DNA of 38,765 nucleotides from Syntrophomonadaceae bacterium (GTDB lineage: Bacteria > Bacillota > Dethiobacteria > DTU022 > UBA8154), in contig PWTK01000081.1 in NCBI GenBank assembly GCA_003563895.1, positions 1 through 38,765 on the forward strand, in the 5' to 3' direction. The stretch's first letter is position 1. Each line of letters opens with the position of its first letter. This document shows positions 24,613-33,546 of this stretch, piece by piece. Made by a program: the position numbers and the translations under genes. The notes beneath the pieces are model-generated. The model did not search any database and had not been told where the DNA came from. It saw only the letters and a program-made list of their open reading frames with translations.

Positions 24613-27135
24613 TCAGCGGGTCTCCTCCATCACCTGGCTGCAGCATTTCCGCAAGAAAGATGCGACCTCGCTCCCCTCGGAGTACATCAGGTATTCCTGC
24701 CACATTAGAAAGCGCTCTCTCTTGTGCTTTTCCGCCAAGTAACTGCTTGTAACAGAGATGTTTCCAAGAAGCGAGCCATAGTCATCAATGTAAGCCCCGT
24801 TCACGGACAGTTCTTTTCGAGAAACCTCCACCAGGAAAGCCTCTTCCAGGATGGCCATGCCTTTCTCGATGAGATGACCTGTAGTTGGAAAAGGCAGCCG
24901 CTTCTTCAGTAATGCGTTAACCTCACCCAGGGGAATGCTTTTTCCTGACATCAGCTCATGCAGCGTGTAATACATCTGCACCACGGAGCACAGAGTAGGG
25001 AGCATCGAAAAAGACCTCTTAATATTATTGTAATAGTCCTTTTCCCCAAAAATCAAATGTATTTTTACACCGTTTTCTTTATCCGCTTCCCGTCGTTTTT
25101 TCATGCTGCCTGCTGCTGAGCTCAGCAGCTGCTGCAGCAATTCTTCTTTCCAGGGAACATCATAAAGAACGATGTTTCCGGCGGGTTTTCCCTCATTCTC
25201 CACCGAAAAATGCCGCCCCTGGTGGCTGACAAAAACCTGGGGAAACCCCTTTAGGCGCTCTTCCAGCCGCCGGGCTTCGCCTGCGGTATTGACATATACC
25301 AGGACCTTTTCCCCTTCATTTACAACTTCGCGGATGTAGGCTTCTTTGAATTGAAATCCCCGCTGGTCTATCAACAACAAAGGACCTTCTCCCTTAATTT
25401 CATCGGAATACCGGAAGTGGCTCACCTCCAGCTGCAGTTCTTCCTTCCCCTGCCACCGATCCAGCGAGAGGGTGAAAGCCAGGGAAAGCCGCCGAAGGCT
25501 GTTCAATCCGGGCAGCCTTTTTGAGGCATCAAAACCGATCCCCTGAAAAAAATGGCCTCCCTTCTCCAGCAGCAATCGGAGGTGTTTCCCCCCCCGTCCT
25601 ACTTTCCTTTTGCCTTTCAAAAACCAACCGTCTCCACAAAAAAGGGGGCGCGGATTGCCAAAGCCGAAGGGCTCGAACATCTCCAGGCTCCGGGCGAGTT
25701 CCGGGGTGATCTCTTCCGGTTTCAAAAGGGCATCCAGGTAAAGGTCTGCGGCAGGTCCCTTCTCGCCATAGTAGCTGCCGGCCAACCGGTCCATCCTTTC
25801 AGAAAAACTGGGAACCTGTCCTTTTTCTATCGAGAGCCCGGCTGCCGCACTGTGACCTCCGTGAGCCAGCAATAGATCATCACAGCCCTCCAAGGCGTCG
25901 GCCAGGTTAAATCCCCCCGCACTCCTGCCCGAACCTCTTCCCGCCTCCCCCTCCAGGCCGATCAGAATCACCGGCATCCCAAAAACATCCACCATGCGGC
26001 TGGCCACAATACCCAGGACCCCCTGGTGCCACCCTTCACGGGCTAGAACCAGGCTGTTGAGTCGGGGACTGGCAGAAAGCCTCACTTCTGCCACTTGCAG
26101 GGCTTCTTCGAGAATTTTGTATTCCAGATCCTGGCGCCTGCTGTTTTCACGGCCAAGAAACCGGGCCAGCTCTGCAGCCTTTTGGGAATCTTCTGTTAAC
26201 AGAAGCTCCAGGGCAATGCCGGCATCTCCCATACGGCCCGCCGCATTCAACCGGGGAGCCAGGGCAAAAGCCAGGTCTCGAGCTCTCAATTTCCCTTCCT
26301 GCACTCCGGCCTCTTCACAGAGCGCCTTCAGGCCAGGACGTAAGGCGAGGTTCATCCTCTTTAAACCTTCGGCGACAAGCACCCGGTTTTCATCGAGGAG
26401 GGGCACCACATCCGCCACGGTTCCCAACGCTGCCAGGTCCAGCAGGTTTTGGGTAAAGCCCTCCCTGCCTCCAGGTCTGTTTGCCTGCAGGACTTCTTCC
26501 GACAGCAGGGCTTCGGCCAGTTTAAAAGCCAGCCCGGCACCGCTCAGCTCTTTGAAGGGATAGCGGCATCCCTGTTGGTGTGGGTTTAGGATCGCCGTTG
26601 CTTTCGGCAGGGCTTCTGCCGGGTGGTGATGATCCGTCACCACCACCTCCATGCCCATTTTTTGGGCCAGGGCCACTTCTTCACAGGCATTGATTCCACA
26701 GTCCACCGTGATCAACAGCGAATTTCCATTTTTCCTCAAGTTTTCTACAGCGGAAAGATTCAACCCATAACCTTCATCCAGGCGGCTTGGGATGTAGTAT
26801 GTCACCTCTGCCCCTAATTTATGGAATAGCAGCAGCAGTATCGCGGTAGCCGTTATTCCGTCCACATCGTAATCGCCGAAGAGGGCAACTTTACCACCAT
26901 TTAAAAGCTGTCCCCGGATGGTTTCCAACGCTTCCCGCATTCCCTTTAACAAAAAGGGGGAATGAAGCTGGGAAAGGTCCGGGTGAATAAATTTCCATCC
27001 CTCTTCCTCATCCTCTATCCCCCTGTTTATTAACACTTGAGCTGCAGCCGTGGGGATTCCCATTTTTTGCGACAACTGCCTGCTTTTTTGAAGCTGAAGG
27101 GGCCGGACATGCCAGGAATGGTGCGTCTTTCCCAT
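24613..27135 (-). CDS. recJ: single-stranded-DNA-specific 5'-3' exonuclease RecJ
   Basis: RecJ degrades single-stranded DNA 5' to 3' in recombination and repair. The DHH phosphoesterase motifs are intact: DYDVDG at 88-93, VDCGIN near 144-149, TDHHHP near 167-172 and NPHQ. Further DHHA1 elements follow, including LAPRLNAAGRMG and GGHSAAAGLSI, then an OB-fold region. At 840 residues it is longer than Gram-negative RecJ; the extra C-terminal 200 residues or so are seen in Firmicutes proteins and are of unclear function. The ATG at 27135 is well spaced from AAAGGA; the ATG at 27141, two codons up, overlaps a mini-ORF stop as ATGA and is an alternative. rel follows after 149 bases with no visible gene in between. 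Confidence 0.94.
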   Translation of the reverse strand: MGKTHHSWHVRPLQLQKSRQLSQKMGIPTAAAQVLINRGIEDEEEGWKFIHPDLSQLHSPFLLKGMREALETIRGQLLNGGKVALFGDYDVDGITATAILLLLFHKLGAEVTYYIPSRLDEGYGLNLSAVENLRKNGNSLLITVDCGINACEEVALAQKMGMEVVVTDHHHPAEALPKATAILNPHQQGCRYPFKELSGAGLAFKLAEALLSEEVLQANRPGGREGFTQNLLDLAALGTVADVVPLLDENRVLVAEGLKRMNLALRPGLKALCEEAGVQEGKLRARDLAFALAPRLNAAGRMGDAGIALELLLTEDSQKAAELARFLGRENSRRQDLEYKILEEALQVAEVRLSASPRLNSLVLAREGWHQGVLGIVASRMVDVFGMPVILIGLEGEAGRGSGRSAGGFNLADALEGCDDLLLAHGGHSAAAGLSIEKGQVPSFSERMDRLAGSYYGEKGPAADLYLDALLKPEEITPELARSLEMFEPFGFGNPRPLFCGDGWFLKGKRKVGRGGKHLRLLLEKGGHFFQGIGFDASKRLPGLNSLRRLSLAFTLSLDRWQGKEELQLEVSHFRYSDEIKGEGPLLLIDQRGFQFKEAYIREVVNEGEKVLVYVNTAGEARRLEERLKGFPQVFVSHQGRHFSVENEGKPAGNIVLYDVPWKEELLQQLLSSAAGSMKKRREADKENGVKIHLIFGEKDYYNNIKRSFSMLPTLCSVVQMYYTLHELMSGKSIPLGEVNALLKKRLPFPTTGHLIEKGMAILEEAFLVEVSRKELSVNGAYIDDYGSLLGNISVTSSYLAEKHKRERFLMWQEYLMYSEGSEVASFLRKCCSQVMEETR

Positions 27136-27137
27136 GG

Positions 27138-27173
27138 TCATCCTTTCTTCGTCATCTCCTTCGCATCTTTCAT
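27138..27173 (-). other. 11-codon mini-ORF directly before recJ
   Basis: An ATG at 27173 is well placed behind GGAGGGGAAGG and encodes MKDAKEMTKKG before a TGA at 27138-27140. That TGA overlaps the upper recJ ATG (27141) as ATGA and ends 2 bases before the preferred one (27135). The arrangement suggests coupled translation of recJ. It is seen in sequence; expression is inferred. Confidence 0.35.
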
Positions 27174-27213
27174 GAAAGCCTTCCCCTCCGGGTTCTCCTT
27201 CTCCCGGAAACGT

Positions 27214-27693
27214 TTATTTTTCTTCATCTTCCGGTTTGTCGGGCCGCTCCTGCTCTGCTTCTTCCAAATCCTCCGAGGGGAGGGGTTCATGATCCTTCCC
27301 TTCTGCTTCAGAAAGCCCCTCTTCTGCAACCTCTTCCTTCTGCGTGGGCTCACCGGCTCCGCCCGTCTCAACCCCGGCGGCGGTGCTTTGAAGCTGACCG
27401 ACCTGCGCGAAAAGGGCATCCCTTTCGCCCTCCAGGTTCCGCAGGTTGTCTTTTAATTCCTCCACCTCGTTGCGGAGCCCCTTAATTTGAAAGTTTGCCC
27501 TGACCTGCCTGATCAGGCTGAGCAGAAACATGACCAGCGCCCCCAAAATAGCCGAACCCAGGATCACCACCACCGCAGAGACCTCCGCCCTGCCGTACAG
27601 GTAATTGATCGAAACGGGCTGATGGTTTGCGATGGCAAAAACAGCGATAATAAGACTGAAAATTAAGGCCAAAATAACTCCAAGCTGGCTCAC
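27214..27693 (-). CDS. LapA-like small membrane protein
   Basis: The 159-residue product has two transmembrane segments (about 5-25 and 41-64) with the NHQPVSINYLYGRAEVS connection typical of the LapA/DUF1049 family. A coiled coil (about 70-105, LRNEVEELKDNLRNLEGERD region) and a long acidic, low-complexity tail follow. In proteobacteria LapA acts with LapB in lipopolysaccharide assembly. In Firmicutes, which lack that pathway, its role is unknown and may be as a membrane scaffold. The GTG at 27693 follows GGGAGGGGAAG. It lies between secF and recJ. Confidence 0.8.
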   Translation of the reverse strand: MSQLGVILALIFSLIIAVFAIANHQPVSINYLYGRAEVSAVVVILGSAILGALVMFLLSLIRQVRANFQIKGLRNEVEELKDNLRNLEGERDALFAQVGQLQSTAAGVETGGAGEPTQKEEVAEEGLSEAEGKDHEPLPSEDLEEAEQERPDKPEDEEK

Positions 27694-27779
27694 TTTCTCT
27701 TCCCCTCCCTGTTCATTTTAACAGCGCGATCTCCATTTACGCCCTCACTGCATTAAATCGCTTTTACGCCTCCTCCAGC

Positions 27780-28703
27780 TCAAGCCGGGGAGATTTCCCC
27801 CTCCTTTCTTCGCTGATTCATGCTGACCCAAAGGGGCCCGGCAATAAAAATGGAAGAGTAGGTGCCGCTGACAACGCCGGCCAAAAGGGCCAGCGCAAAA
27901 GCCTGCAGGTCCATTCCCCCCACAAAATAATGAAAAGCGATAAAAAGCGAGATAAGAACGATAAGGGTGGTCAGAGAAGTATTGATCGAGCGGACGATAT
28001 TTTCGTTTATACTGTCGTTTACCAGCTGTACCAGGGTTCTCTTCTGCCTGAACCTGAGGTTTTCCCTGATCCGGTCAAATATGACGATGGTATCGTTGAT
28101 GGAATAACCAAACACGGTTAGAATGGCAGCAATAAAAGGGCTGTTTATTTCGATCTGAAAGATAGAGAAAATGGCCAGCACGATCAAGACATCGTGCAGC
28201 AGGGCGGCAATAGCGGCCAGTGAAAATCTGAACTGGAAGCGTAACGTGATATACAGCACCATGCCGGCGATGGCCAACAGCAGGGCCAGGAAGGCCTCCC
28301 GGGTTAACTCTTCTCCGATCACGGCGCCCACGTTTTCTACCCTCAACACGTCCTCGGTCGTAATGTCCGGCCACCGCTCCTGGAACGCGCCGATAACCTC
28401 CTGCCTGGTAGACTCCTCGAGGTATGGCGCCTTCACAACCACTTCGCTTCCTTCTTCTGTCATATCGCCCCCGGCCCGCTGCAGGGGCACTCCTTCAAGT
28501 TCGTGGGGAGAGAGAACCTCCCTCACTTCCTGCATGTTGTATTGTTCCGGCAGACGCAGATGCAAAATGGTCCCGCCGGTAAAATCGATCCCCAGGTTTA
28601 AACCGTGCAGAGAAAACGAAATCAATCCACCGGCAATGATGAGGGCCGAAATGATGTATGCAAAACGCCTGTATCGCAAAAAAGGAATGTTGAACCTGAT
28701 CAA
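27780..28703 (-). CDS. secF: protein translocase subunit SecF
   Basis: SecF forms with SecD a membrane complex of the RND superfamily that pulls exported proteins through SecYEG using the proton or sodium gradient. The 307-residue product has a first membrane segment at about 12-34, the LGIDFTGGTILHLRLP motif at about 37-52, a periplasmic-type domain, and five further membrane segments from about 135, including GYSINDTIVIFDRIREN. The start is a TTG at 28703, three bases after the secD stop, with AAGGAG about 8 bases before it. The genes are separate here rather than fused as in Bacillus. Confidence 0.96.
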   Translation of the reverse strand: MIRFNIPFLRYRRFAYIISALIIAGGLISFSLHGLNLGIDFTGGTILHLRLPEQYNMQEVREVLSPHELEGVPLQRAGGDMTEEGSEVVVKAPYLEESTRQEVIGAFQERWPDITTEDVLRVENVGAVIGEELTREAFLALLLAIAGMVLYITLRFQFRFSLAAIAALLHDVLIVLAIFSIFQIEINSPFIAAILTVFGYSINDTIVIFDRIRENLRFRQKRTLVQLVNDSINENIVRSINTSLTTLIVLISLFIAFHYFVGGMDLQAFALALLAGVVSGTYSSIFIAGPLWVSMNQRRKEGEISPA

Positions 28704-28706
28704 TGC

Positions 28707-29933
28707 CTAAACTCCTTTCTTCCCCAGGAAGGCCGGCGTGCGCACCATTTTGGAACGGGCCGCCTGGCGCAGGAAAAAGCGTGTTAAGACCAACGCCGTA
28801 AGCACGCTGGAAAAAACGCCAACCATGAGCACCACCGCAAAGCCCCGAACAGGGCCGCTGGCCACGACGAAAAGGACAACTGCTGCGATAACCGTGGTCG
28901 CGTTGGCATCCAGGATGGCTCGCAGCGCCCTATCAAACCCGTTATTGATGGCCACCAGCACCGTTTTCCCGCTTTCCAGCTCCTCTTTGATCCGCTCGAA
29001 TATCAGTACATTGGCATCCACAGCCATGCCGATGCTGAGAATCAGCCCGGCTATTCCGGGAAGGGTTAAGGTGGCGTTTATCCCCATCAGCACCAGGAAT
29101 AAAAGCGCCAGGTAAACCACCAGCGAAATACAGGCCACGACACCGGCAAAGCGGTAATAGACAAGCATAAAACCCATCACCACAAGAAGACCGATGGATG
29201 CGGCCGCAACGCTTAAATCAAGCGCATTTTCACCGAGCACCGGACCGATAGAGCGCGTCTCCAGTTCCTGCAGTTCTACTGGCAGGGCACCCGAACGCAG
29301 CAGCATGGCGATTTGGCTGGCTTCGTCAGCCGAGGGGATGCCGGTAATGACGGCCTGCCCGTCTCTGATCACCTCCTGGACGGCAGGCGCAGAAACGAGC
29401 TCCTCATCCAGGTAGATGGAAATCACTTCCCCTAAATGGCGCTCCGTAGCGTCGGCAAATTTTTCTCTTCCCTCGGCATCAAACTCCAGCGCCACGATGG
29501 GTTGGTTGTATTCCCCCCGCGTGTAATAAGCGTCAGCCAGGTTCGCCCCCGTTAAAAGCTCTTCCCCTTCCGGACCGCGGAAGGTTAGCTGCGCTGTCCG
29601 CCCTATGGCATCCATCGCCTGGGCCTGATCCGCTATACCGGGAAGCTCGATCCGCAGACGCCGCTCCCCCTCCCTTTGCAAAACGGGCTCCGTTACGCCC
29701 AGCTCGTCGATACGGCTGCGGATGATGGTCATCGCCCTCTCGATGGCATCCCGGTCCCTTTCGGCATCCCCGGTCGTTTCGGCTTCCAGGAGGACGTACA
29801 TCCCCCCCTCCAGGTCCAATCCCTTGTGAACATATCTTTCCCAGTTTAAAAGAAAGGCGACCGAGAGAGAGACCAAAACAACGGCCACCACGATAAAAAG
29901 CCAGGGACTTCTTTTTCTCCTTTTGCTGCTCAA
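28707..29933 (-). CDS. secD: protein translocase subunit SecD
   Basis: SecD is the larger partner of SecF. The 408-residue product has an N-terminal membrane segment (about 11-29), the KGLDLEGGMYVLLEAE motif at about 33-48, a soluble extracytoplasmic domain of about 180 residues, and five membrane segments from about 225 containing GMAVDANVLIFERIKEEL, the conserved D/N motif used in ion coupling. It is short compared with Gram-negative SecD, as usual in Firmicutes. The start is a TTG at 29933 with GGAGAAG about 5 bases before it. It is followed by secF with a 3-base gap. Confidence 0.96.
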   Translation of the reverse strand: MSSKRRKRSPWLFIVVAVVLVSLSVAFLLNWERYVHKGLDLEGGMYVLLEAETTGDAERDRDAIERAMTIIRSRIDELGVTEPVLQREGERRLRIELPGIADQAQAMDAIGRTAQLTFRGPEGEELLTGANLADAYYTRGEYNQPIVALEFDAEGREKFADATERHLGEVISIYLDEELVSAPAVQEVIRDGQAVITGIPSADEASQIAMLLRSGALPVELQELETRSIGPVLGENALDLSVAAASIGLLVVMGFMLVYYRFAGVVACISLVVYLALLFLVLMGINATLTLPGIAGLILSIGMAVDANVLIFERIKEELESGKTVLVAINNGFDRALRAILDANATTVIAAVVLFVVASGPVRGFAVVLMVGVFSSVLTALVLTRFFLRQAARSKMVRTPAFLGKKGV

Positions 29934-29965
29934 AGCAACTTCTCCTCTCCTCCTGCCTCCGCTTT

Positions 29966-30625
29966 CTACAAGAGTTGGGCCTCGTTAATCAACAGGCAAA
30001 AGCGCGCCGATAAGAAATCAGCCGCCCTCCGACAGAGCACCATGCGGCTCAGAAATATTTCAAAATACTCCATGACACGGCTGATTTCGCTGTCTATTGT
30101 CAGTTTTAAGGTAATTGTCCCTTCCCCGGCATCCAAATCCAGGGAAGACTCTTCTACGGCATAGTTCACCCGGTCGTGGATATCAAATTTTGTAAATATC
30201 GGATTTCTAACCCTGGAGCGATGCACATCGCTCTTATCGGCCAGAATGACGGCGGCAGAAATGCGGCTCACGGGCTGTCCATTGGCATCATCGTGACTCC
30301 CAATGGCTGAGGCAATTTCAACCACTTCTTTTTCTCCCATTCCCATTTCCCGCAACACCCTCATGGCCAGAAGAGCGCCGATATAGTAGTGGTGGGTTCT
30401 TTCAATCACATTACCGATGTCGTGCAGGTAGCCCGCAATGGAGGCCAGTTCTGCTTCGCGTTCCCCCTGCCCCAGGTCCAGCATAACACGGCGAGCAGTG
30501 TCTGCCACAAGCTTACAGTGGCGAAAACCGTGCTCTGTGTAGCCGAGGACGCCCAGGTTTTCATCGGCCTTTTGAATGTACGTCTGTACTACCGGATTAT
30601 TCATAACATCCCCAAAGTTGACCAA
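29966..30625 (-). CDS. HD-domain phosphohydrolase, function unknown
   Basis: The product is a soluble HD-superfamily protein. GYTEHGFRHCKLVADTA gives the first metal-binding histidines and YLHDIGN (about residues 66-72) the HD pair; HH and SHDDAN complete a likely metal site. A C-terminal part (about 130-219) with TLKLTIDSEISRVMEYFEIF looks like an additional alpha-beta domain. I choose the TTG at 30625 because GGAGAGGAAGGG lies 6 bases before it and the product then starts MVNFGDVMNNP, like relatives as I recall them; the ATG at 30658 has no ribosome site. The substrate is unknown. It is tightly linked to the ABC-class ATPase gene upstream and secD downstream. Confidence 0.8.
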   Translation of the reverse strand: MVNFGDVMNNPVVQTYIQKADENLGVLGYTEHGFRHCKLVADTARRVMLDLGQGEREAELASIAGYLHDIGNVIERTHHYYIGALLAMRVLREMGMGEKEVVEIASAIGSHDDANGQPVSRISAAVILADKSDVHRSRVRNPIFTKFDIHDRVNYAVEESSLDLDAGEGTITLKLTIDSEISRVMEYFEIFLSRMVLCRRAADFLSARFCLLINEAQLL

Positions 30626-30658
30626 GGGCTTCCCTTCCTCTCCATCATTTACCTTCAT

Positions 30659-32374
30659 TTACTTAACCACTAAGGAGCGCAGGCGGTTAAACGCTCCCGC
30701 AACTTCCTGTTTGCGCGGCAGGGCATATTCGCCCGGATGTTCGCCGTAGAAAGGCGAAACAACTTCCAGGCCGTTATCTTCTATGTCCCGATACGCCAGC
30801 TCGATGGCCTTTTTTAGGCTGTTTTTCCCATCGACATATTTTCTGGAAACATAATCCATTAAATCCCCCAAAAAGCGGGTCTGGCTGGGATCCACCAGCT
30901 GTTCCAGGTAAAAGAGAGAGAGGTTTTTGTTTCCATATTGAAGCGTATACAAACCCCTGGCCGCAATCTTTTTCTTTTTGCCCTTATAGGGTTCCAACCC
31001 TTTTTTCAGAATTACCCTTGGGGTCAGCGGCCCGAATGATTCGCCTCCTTCAGATACCCTGCCCTGGGGCAGATCGGAGGCTACCTTTTTCGCTTCCACG
31101 GTCACATCATAAGCCCGGTATTCATCCATCATCAACACCGTATCGGCCACATCAAAATAGTCACCGGCCCCCCCCATAACGATAACGGTGGAAACGCCCA
31201 GCTCCTTGTATATTTCAGAAACCTTGTCCAAAAAGGGGGTGATGGGTTCTTTCTCCTTGGCCACCAGTTTTTGCATGCGTACGTCCCTGATCATGAAATT
31301 TGTTGCGGACGTATCTTCGTCCAGCAGCAGCAGGGAACTGCCAATCTCCAGGGCTTCCACAATATTTGCCGCCTGGGAGGTAGAACCGCTGGCTTCGTCC
31401 GTGGTAAAGGCAGCTGTATCCTTTCCCATGGGCAAATTGTTGATAAAAGGGCTGATGTTTACCTTGCAAATCCTGCGCCCGTCTTCCGCGCGTATTTTTA
31501 TTGCATCTTTTAATGATACCGTATATTCCCGGCCGTCGCCGGGAATATGGTTGTAAACGCCCCTTTCCAGCGCTCTCAGCAGAGTAGACTTCCCGTGGTA
31601 ACCGCCTCCCACGATCAGAGTGATCCCGGTGGGAATTCCCATCCCCCTCACTTTCCCGCGGTGGGGGAGATGCAGCTCTGTTGAAAGCTGGGGAGGAGAC
31701 TGGAACAGCACCGCTTCCCCATAAGACATCGGCTCATCGCTCACCCCGCTTTTCCTGGGGAGCAGAGCCCCGTCAGCCACAAAAGCAACCAACCCTTTTT
31801 TCTTTAAGAGGCTTCGCAGTACTTCCTGATCCTCGTTCACGGCGGCATGCCTTTTTAAAGCGTCCCAATCGATGCTTTCGGCCAGGAGGCTTTTTCTAAC
31901 AACCTCCGGCAAAAACCGGCATAAAAGCTCCGCGGCTTCTTTCCCCATGATGGTCCTCCCCCGCGCCGGCAGTCCGACCGAGAGGCGCGCTTCCACGTAT
32001 TTTTCGTTTACCACCATGGATGTTCGTTCCAGTATCTCCTGTCCGCCCCTGTCTATATAAACCAGGCCGCTTTTGCCGCTGCCCGATTTTCCGCCCAATT
32101 GTTTGGATATTTCTTCGGCAAATCGGCGGGTGAGGTAATCTTCAACGCCTGTTCGGCGGGCCCGGTCTTTAAAAAGGTGATGCGGTATCCCCGCCACCTG
32201 CTGGGGGATACGCACTCGCAGGCGGGAAGGGGAAGCAAACGGATCGCCCTGGATATAATCCAGGTGCATGGTAAAAAAGGGGAAAGAATAGACCCCCTTA
32301 ATGTCCTTGTAGGCCTTGTAGCCTTTGCCGTCAATCCGCTGCAAGGTCTTCTGCAGATCGTCCATGCTCAGCAA
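30659..32374 (-). CDS. predicted ATPase of the ABC class (COG3044-like)
   Basis: A 571-residue soluble protein with a single ABC-like ATPase core: Walker A GGGYHGKST at 256-264, a signature-like ASGSTSQAAN at 328-337, and Walker B LLLLDEDTSATN at 348-359. The first 240 residues and the last 100 are specific to this family, which is known only as uncharacterised ABC-class ATPases; a trypanosome relative has been linked to RNA binding. No membrane segments are seen, so it is not a transporter. The TTG at 32374 is preceded by AGGGGGG at 5 bases; the ATG three codons in (32365) is an alternative. It overlaps no neighbour and sits 47 bases after aroB. Confidence 0.88.
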   Translation of the reverse strand: MLSMDDLQKTLQRIDGKGYKAYKDIKGVYSFPFFTMHLDYIQGDPFASPSRLRVRIPQQVAGIPHHLFKDRARRTGVEDYLTRRFAEEISKQLGGKSGSGKSGLVYIDRGGQEILERTSMVVNEKYVEARLSVGLPARGRTIMGKEAAELLCRFLPEVVRKSLLAESIDWDALKRHAAVNEDQEVLRSLLKKKGLVAFVADGALLPRKSGVSDEPMSYGEAVLFQSPPQLSTELHLPHRGKVRGMGIPTGITLIVGGGYHGKSTLLRALERGVYNHIPGDGREYTVSLKDAIKIRAEDGRRICKVNISPFINNLPMGKDTAAFTTDEASGSTSQAANIVEALEIGSSLLLLDEDTSATNFMIRDVRMQKLVAKEKEPITPFLDKVSEIYKELGVSTVIVMGGAGDYFDVADTVLMMDEYRAYDVTVEAKKVASDLPQGRVSEGGESFGPLTPRVILKKGLEPYKGKKKKIAARGLYTLQYGNKNLSLFYLEQLVDPSQTRFLGDLMDYVSRKYVDGKNSLKKAIELAYRDIEDNGLEVVSPFYGEHPGEYALPRKQEVAGAFNRLRSLVVK

Positions 32375-32421
32375 GGTTGCCCCCCTTGGAAGTCATTCTT
32401 CATAAGTTGACGAAAGCAATT

Positions 32422-33546
32422 TCAAAGAATACCCTTATGCAGGTAGGCTTCCAGCACCGCAGTTACCAGGTGGGCAGGAGGATCTTTGTAAACAAACGGA
32501 TCGCCGAGCTCCCGGGCAAGGATAAAGACAGGGTGCTCACCCTGCTTTTTTTTATCATAATAAAAAGCCCGCATAACTTCTTCAACCTTCAGGCCCGAAG
32601 GGGGTGGGGGCACATGGAACCGCTTGATCAGCCCCGTGATGCGTTCCGTGGAACGGGCATCCAGGAGCCCGAGGAGATGTGAGAGCCGGGCGGCCATTGC
32701 CATCCCAACCGCCACCGCTTCCCCGTGAAGGTAATATTGAAAATCGCTGGCAGCTTCCAGGGCATGGGCAAAAGTGTGACCAAAGTTTAAGATGCGGCGT
32801 TCACCGGATTCTTTTTCGTCGCGAAACACGACTTCACCTTTTATCATCACCGCGCGTGTAATATATTTTAACATGTTATCGCTGCTGGCGAAAGAACCTA
32901 CCGGTGATTTCACCTCTTCCAGATGTTTGGGCAAAAATTGCTCCAGGCGTGTAAACAGCTTTACGTCACGAATAATACCATACTTGAGCAGTTCGGCCAG
33001 GCCGGAAATATATTCCCGCCGGGGGAGGGTTTCCAGGGTTTTTAAATCTGCCAGGATCAGGGAAGGTTGGTAAAAAGTACCTATCAGGTTTTTCCCCAGC
33101 GGGTGGTTTACGGCGACCTTCCCTCCCACGCTGCTGTCAACCATGGCCAGGAGGGTGGTGGGCACCTGCACAAAAGGCACACCCCGCAGGTAGGTCGACG
33201 CGACAAAGCCGGCCAAGTCTCCTGCCACCCCCCCGCCCAAAGCCGTTACCGCCGAATTTCTATCCAACCCAGCCTCCAGGGCTGCGTTATAAAGCCTTGC
33301 GGCGTTAGCCAGGGATTTGCTTCCTTCCCCTTCTTTCACCGTATACAGAAAAGGTTGAAAACCCTGCTCTCGAAGGCCCCGCAGGAACTCTTCTGCATAC
33401 AACCGGGAAACAACCTCATCGCTCACGACAAGCAGGGATCGCGGCGGTAAATGCCGGGAAAGGATATGTCCCGAGAGGGAAAGCAGTCCTCGGCCGGCGT
33501 AAAAGGGATAACGGTGGCGATGAGTTTTCAGCTCAACTTTCAGCAT
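32422..33546 (-). CDS. aroB: 3-dehydroquinate synthase
   Basis: AroB converts DAHP to 3-dehydroquinate, the second shikimate-pathway step, using NAD and a divalent metal. The 374-residue product shows EGEGSKSL (substrate/NAD loop), [21 protein letters not shown], the [15 protein letters not shown] motif, and the metal ligands in [22 protein letters not shown] and the HGEAVAVGM region. I choose the ATG at 33546. A much longer frame to 33666 is only the shadow of aroC in another frame. aroB and aroC overlap by 14 bases, so translation is probably coupled. The order aroC-aroB within one unit is usual for shikimate genes. Confidence 0.95.
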   Translation of the reverse strand: MLKVELKTHRHRYPFYAGRGLLSLSGHILSRHLPPRSLLVVSDEVVSRLYAEEFLRGLREQGFQPFLYTVKEGEGSKSLANAARLYNAALEAGLDRNSAVTALGGGVAGDLAGFVASTYLRGVPFVQVPTTLLAMVDSSVGGKVAVNHPLGKNLIGTFYQPSLILADLKTLETLPRREYISGLAELLKYGIIRDVKLFTRLEQFLPKHLEEVKSPVGSFASSDNMLKYITRAVMIKGEVVFRDEKESGERRILNFGHTFAHALEAASDFQYYLHGEAVAVGMAMAARLSHLLGLLDARSTERITGLIKRFHVPPPPSGLKVEEVMRAFYYDKKKQGEHPVFILARELGDPFVYKDPPAHLVTAVLEAYLHKGIL

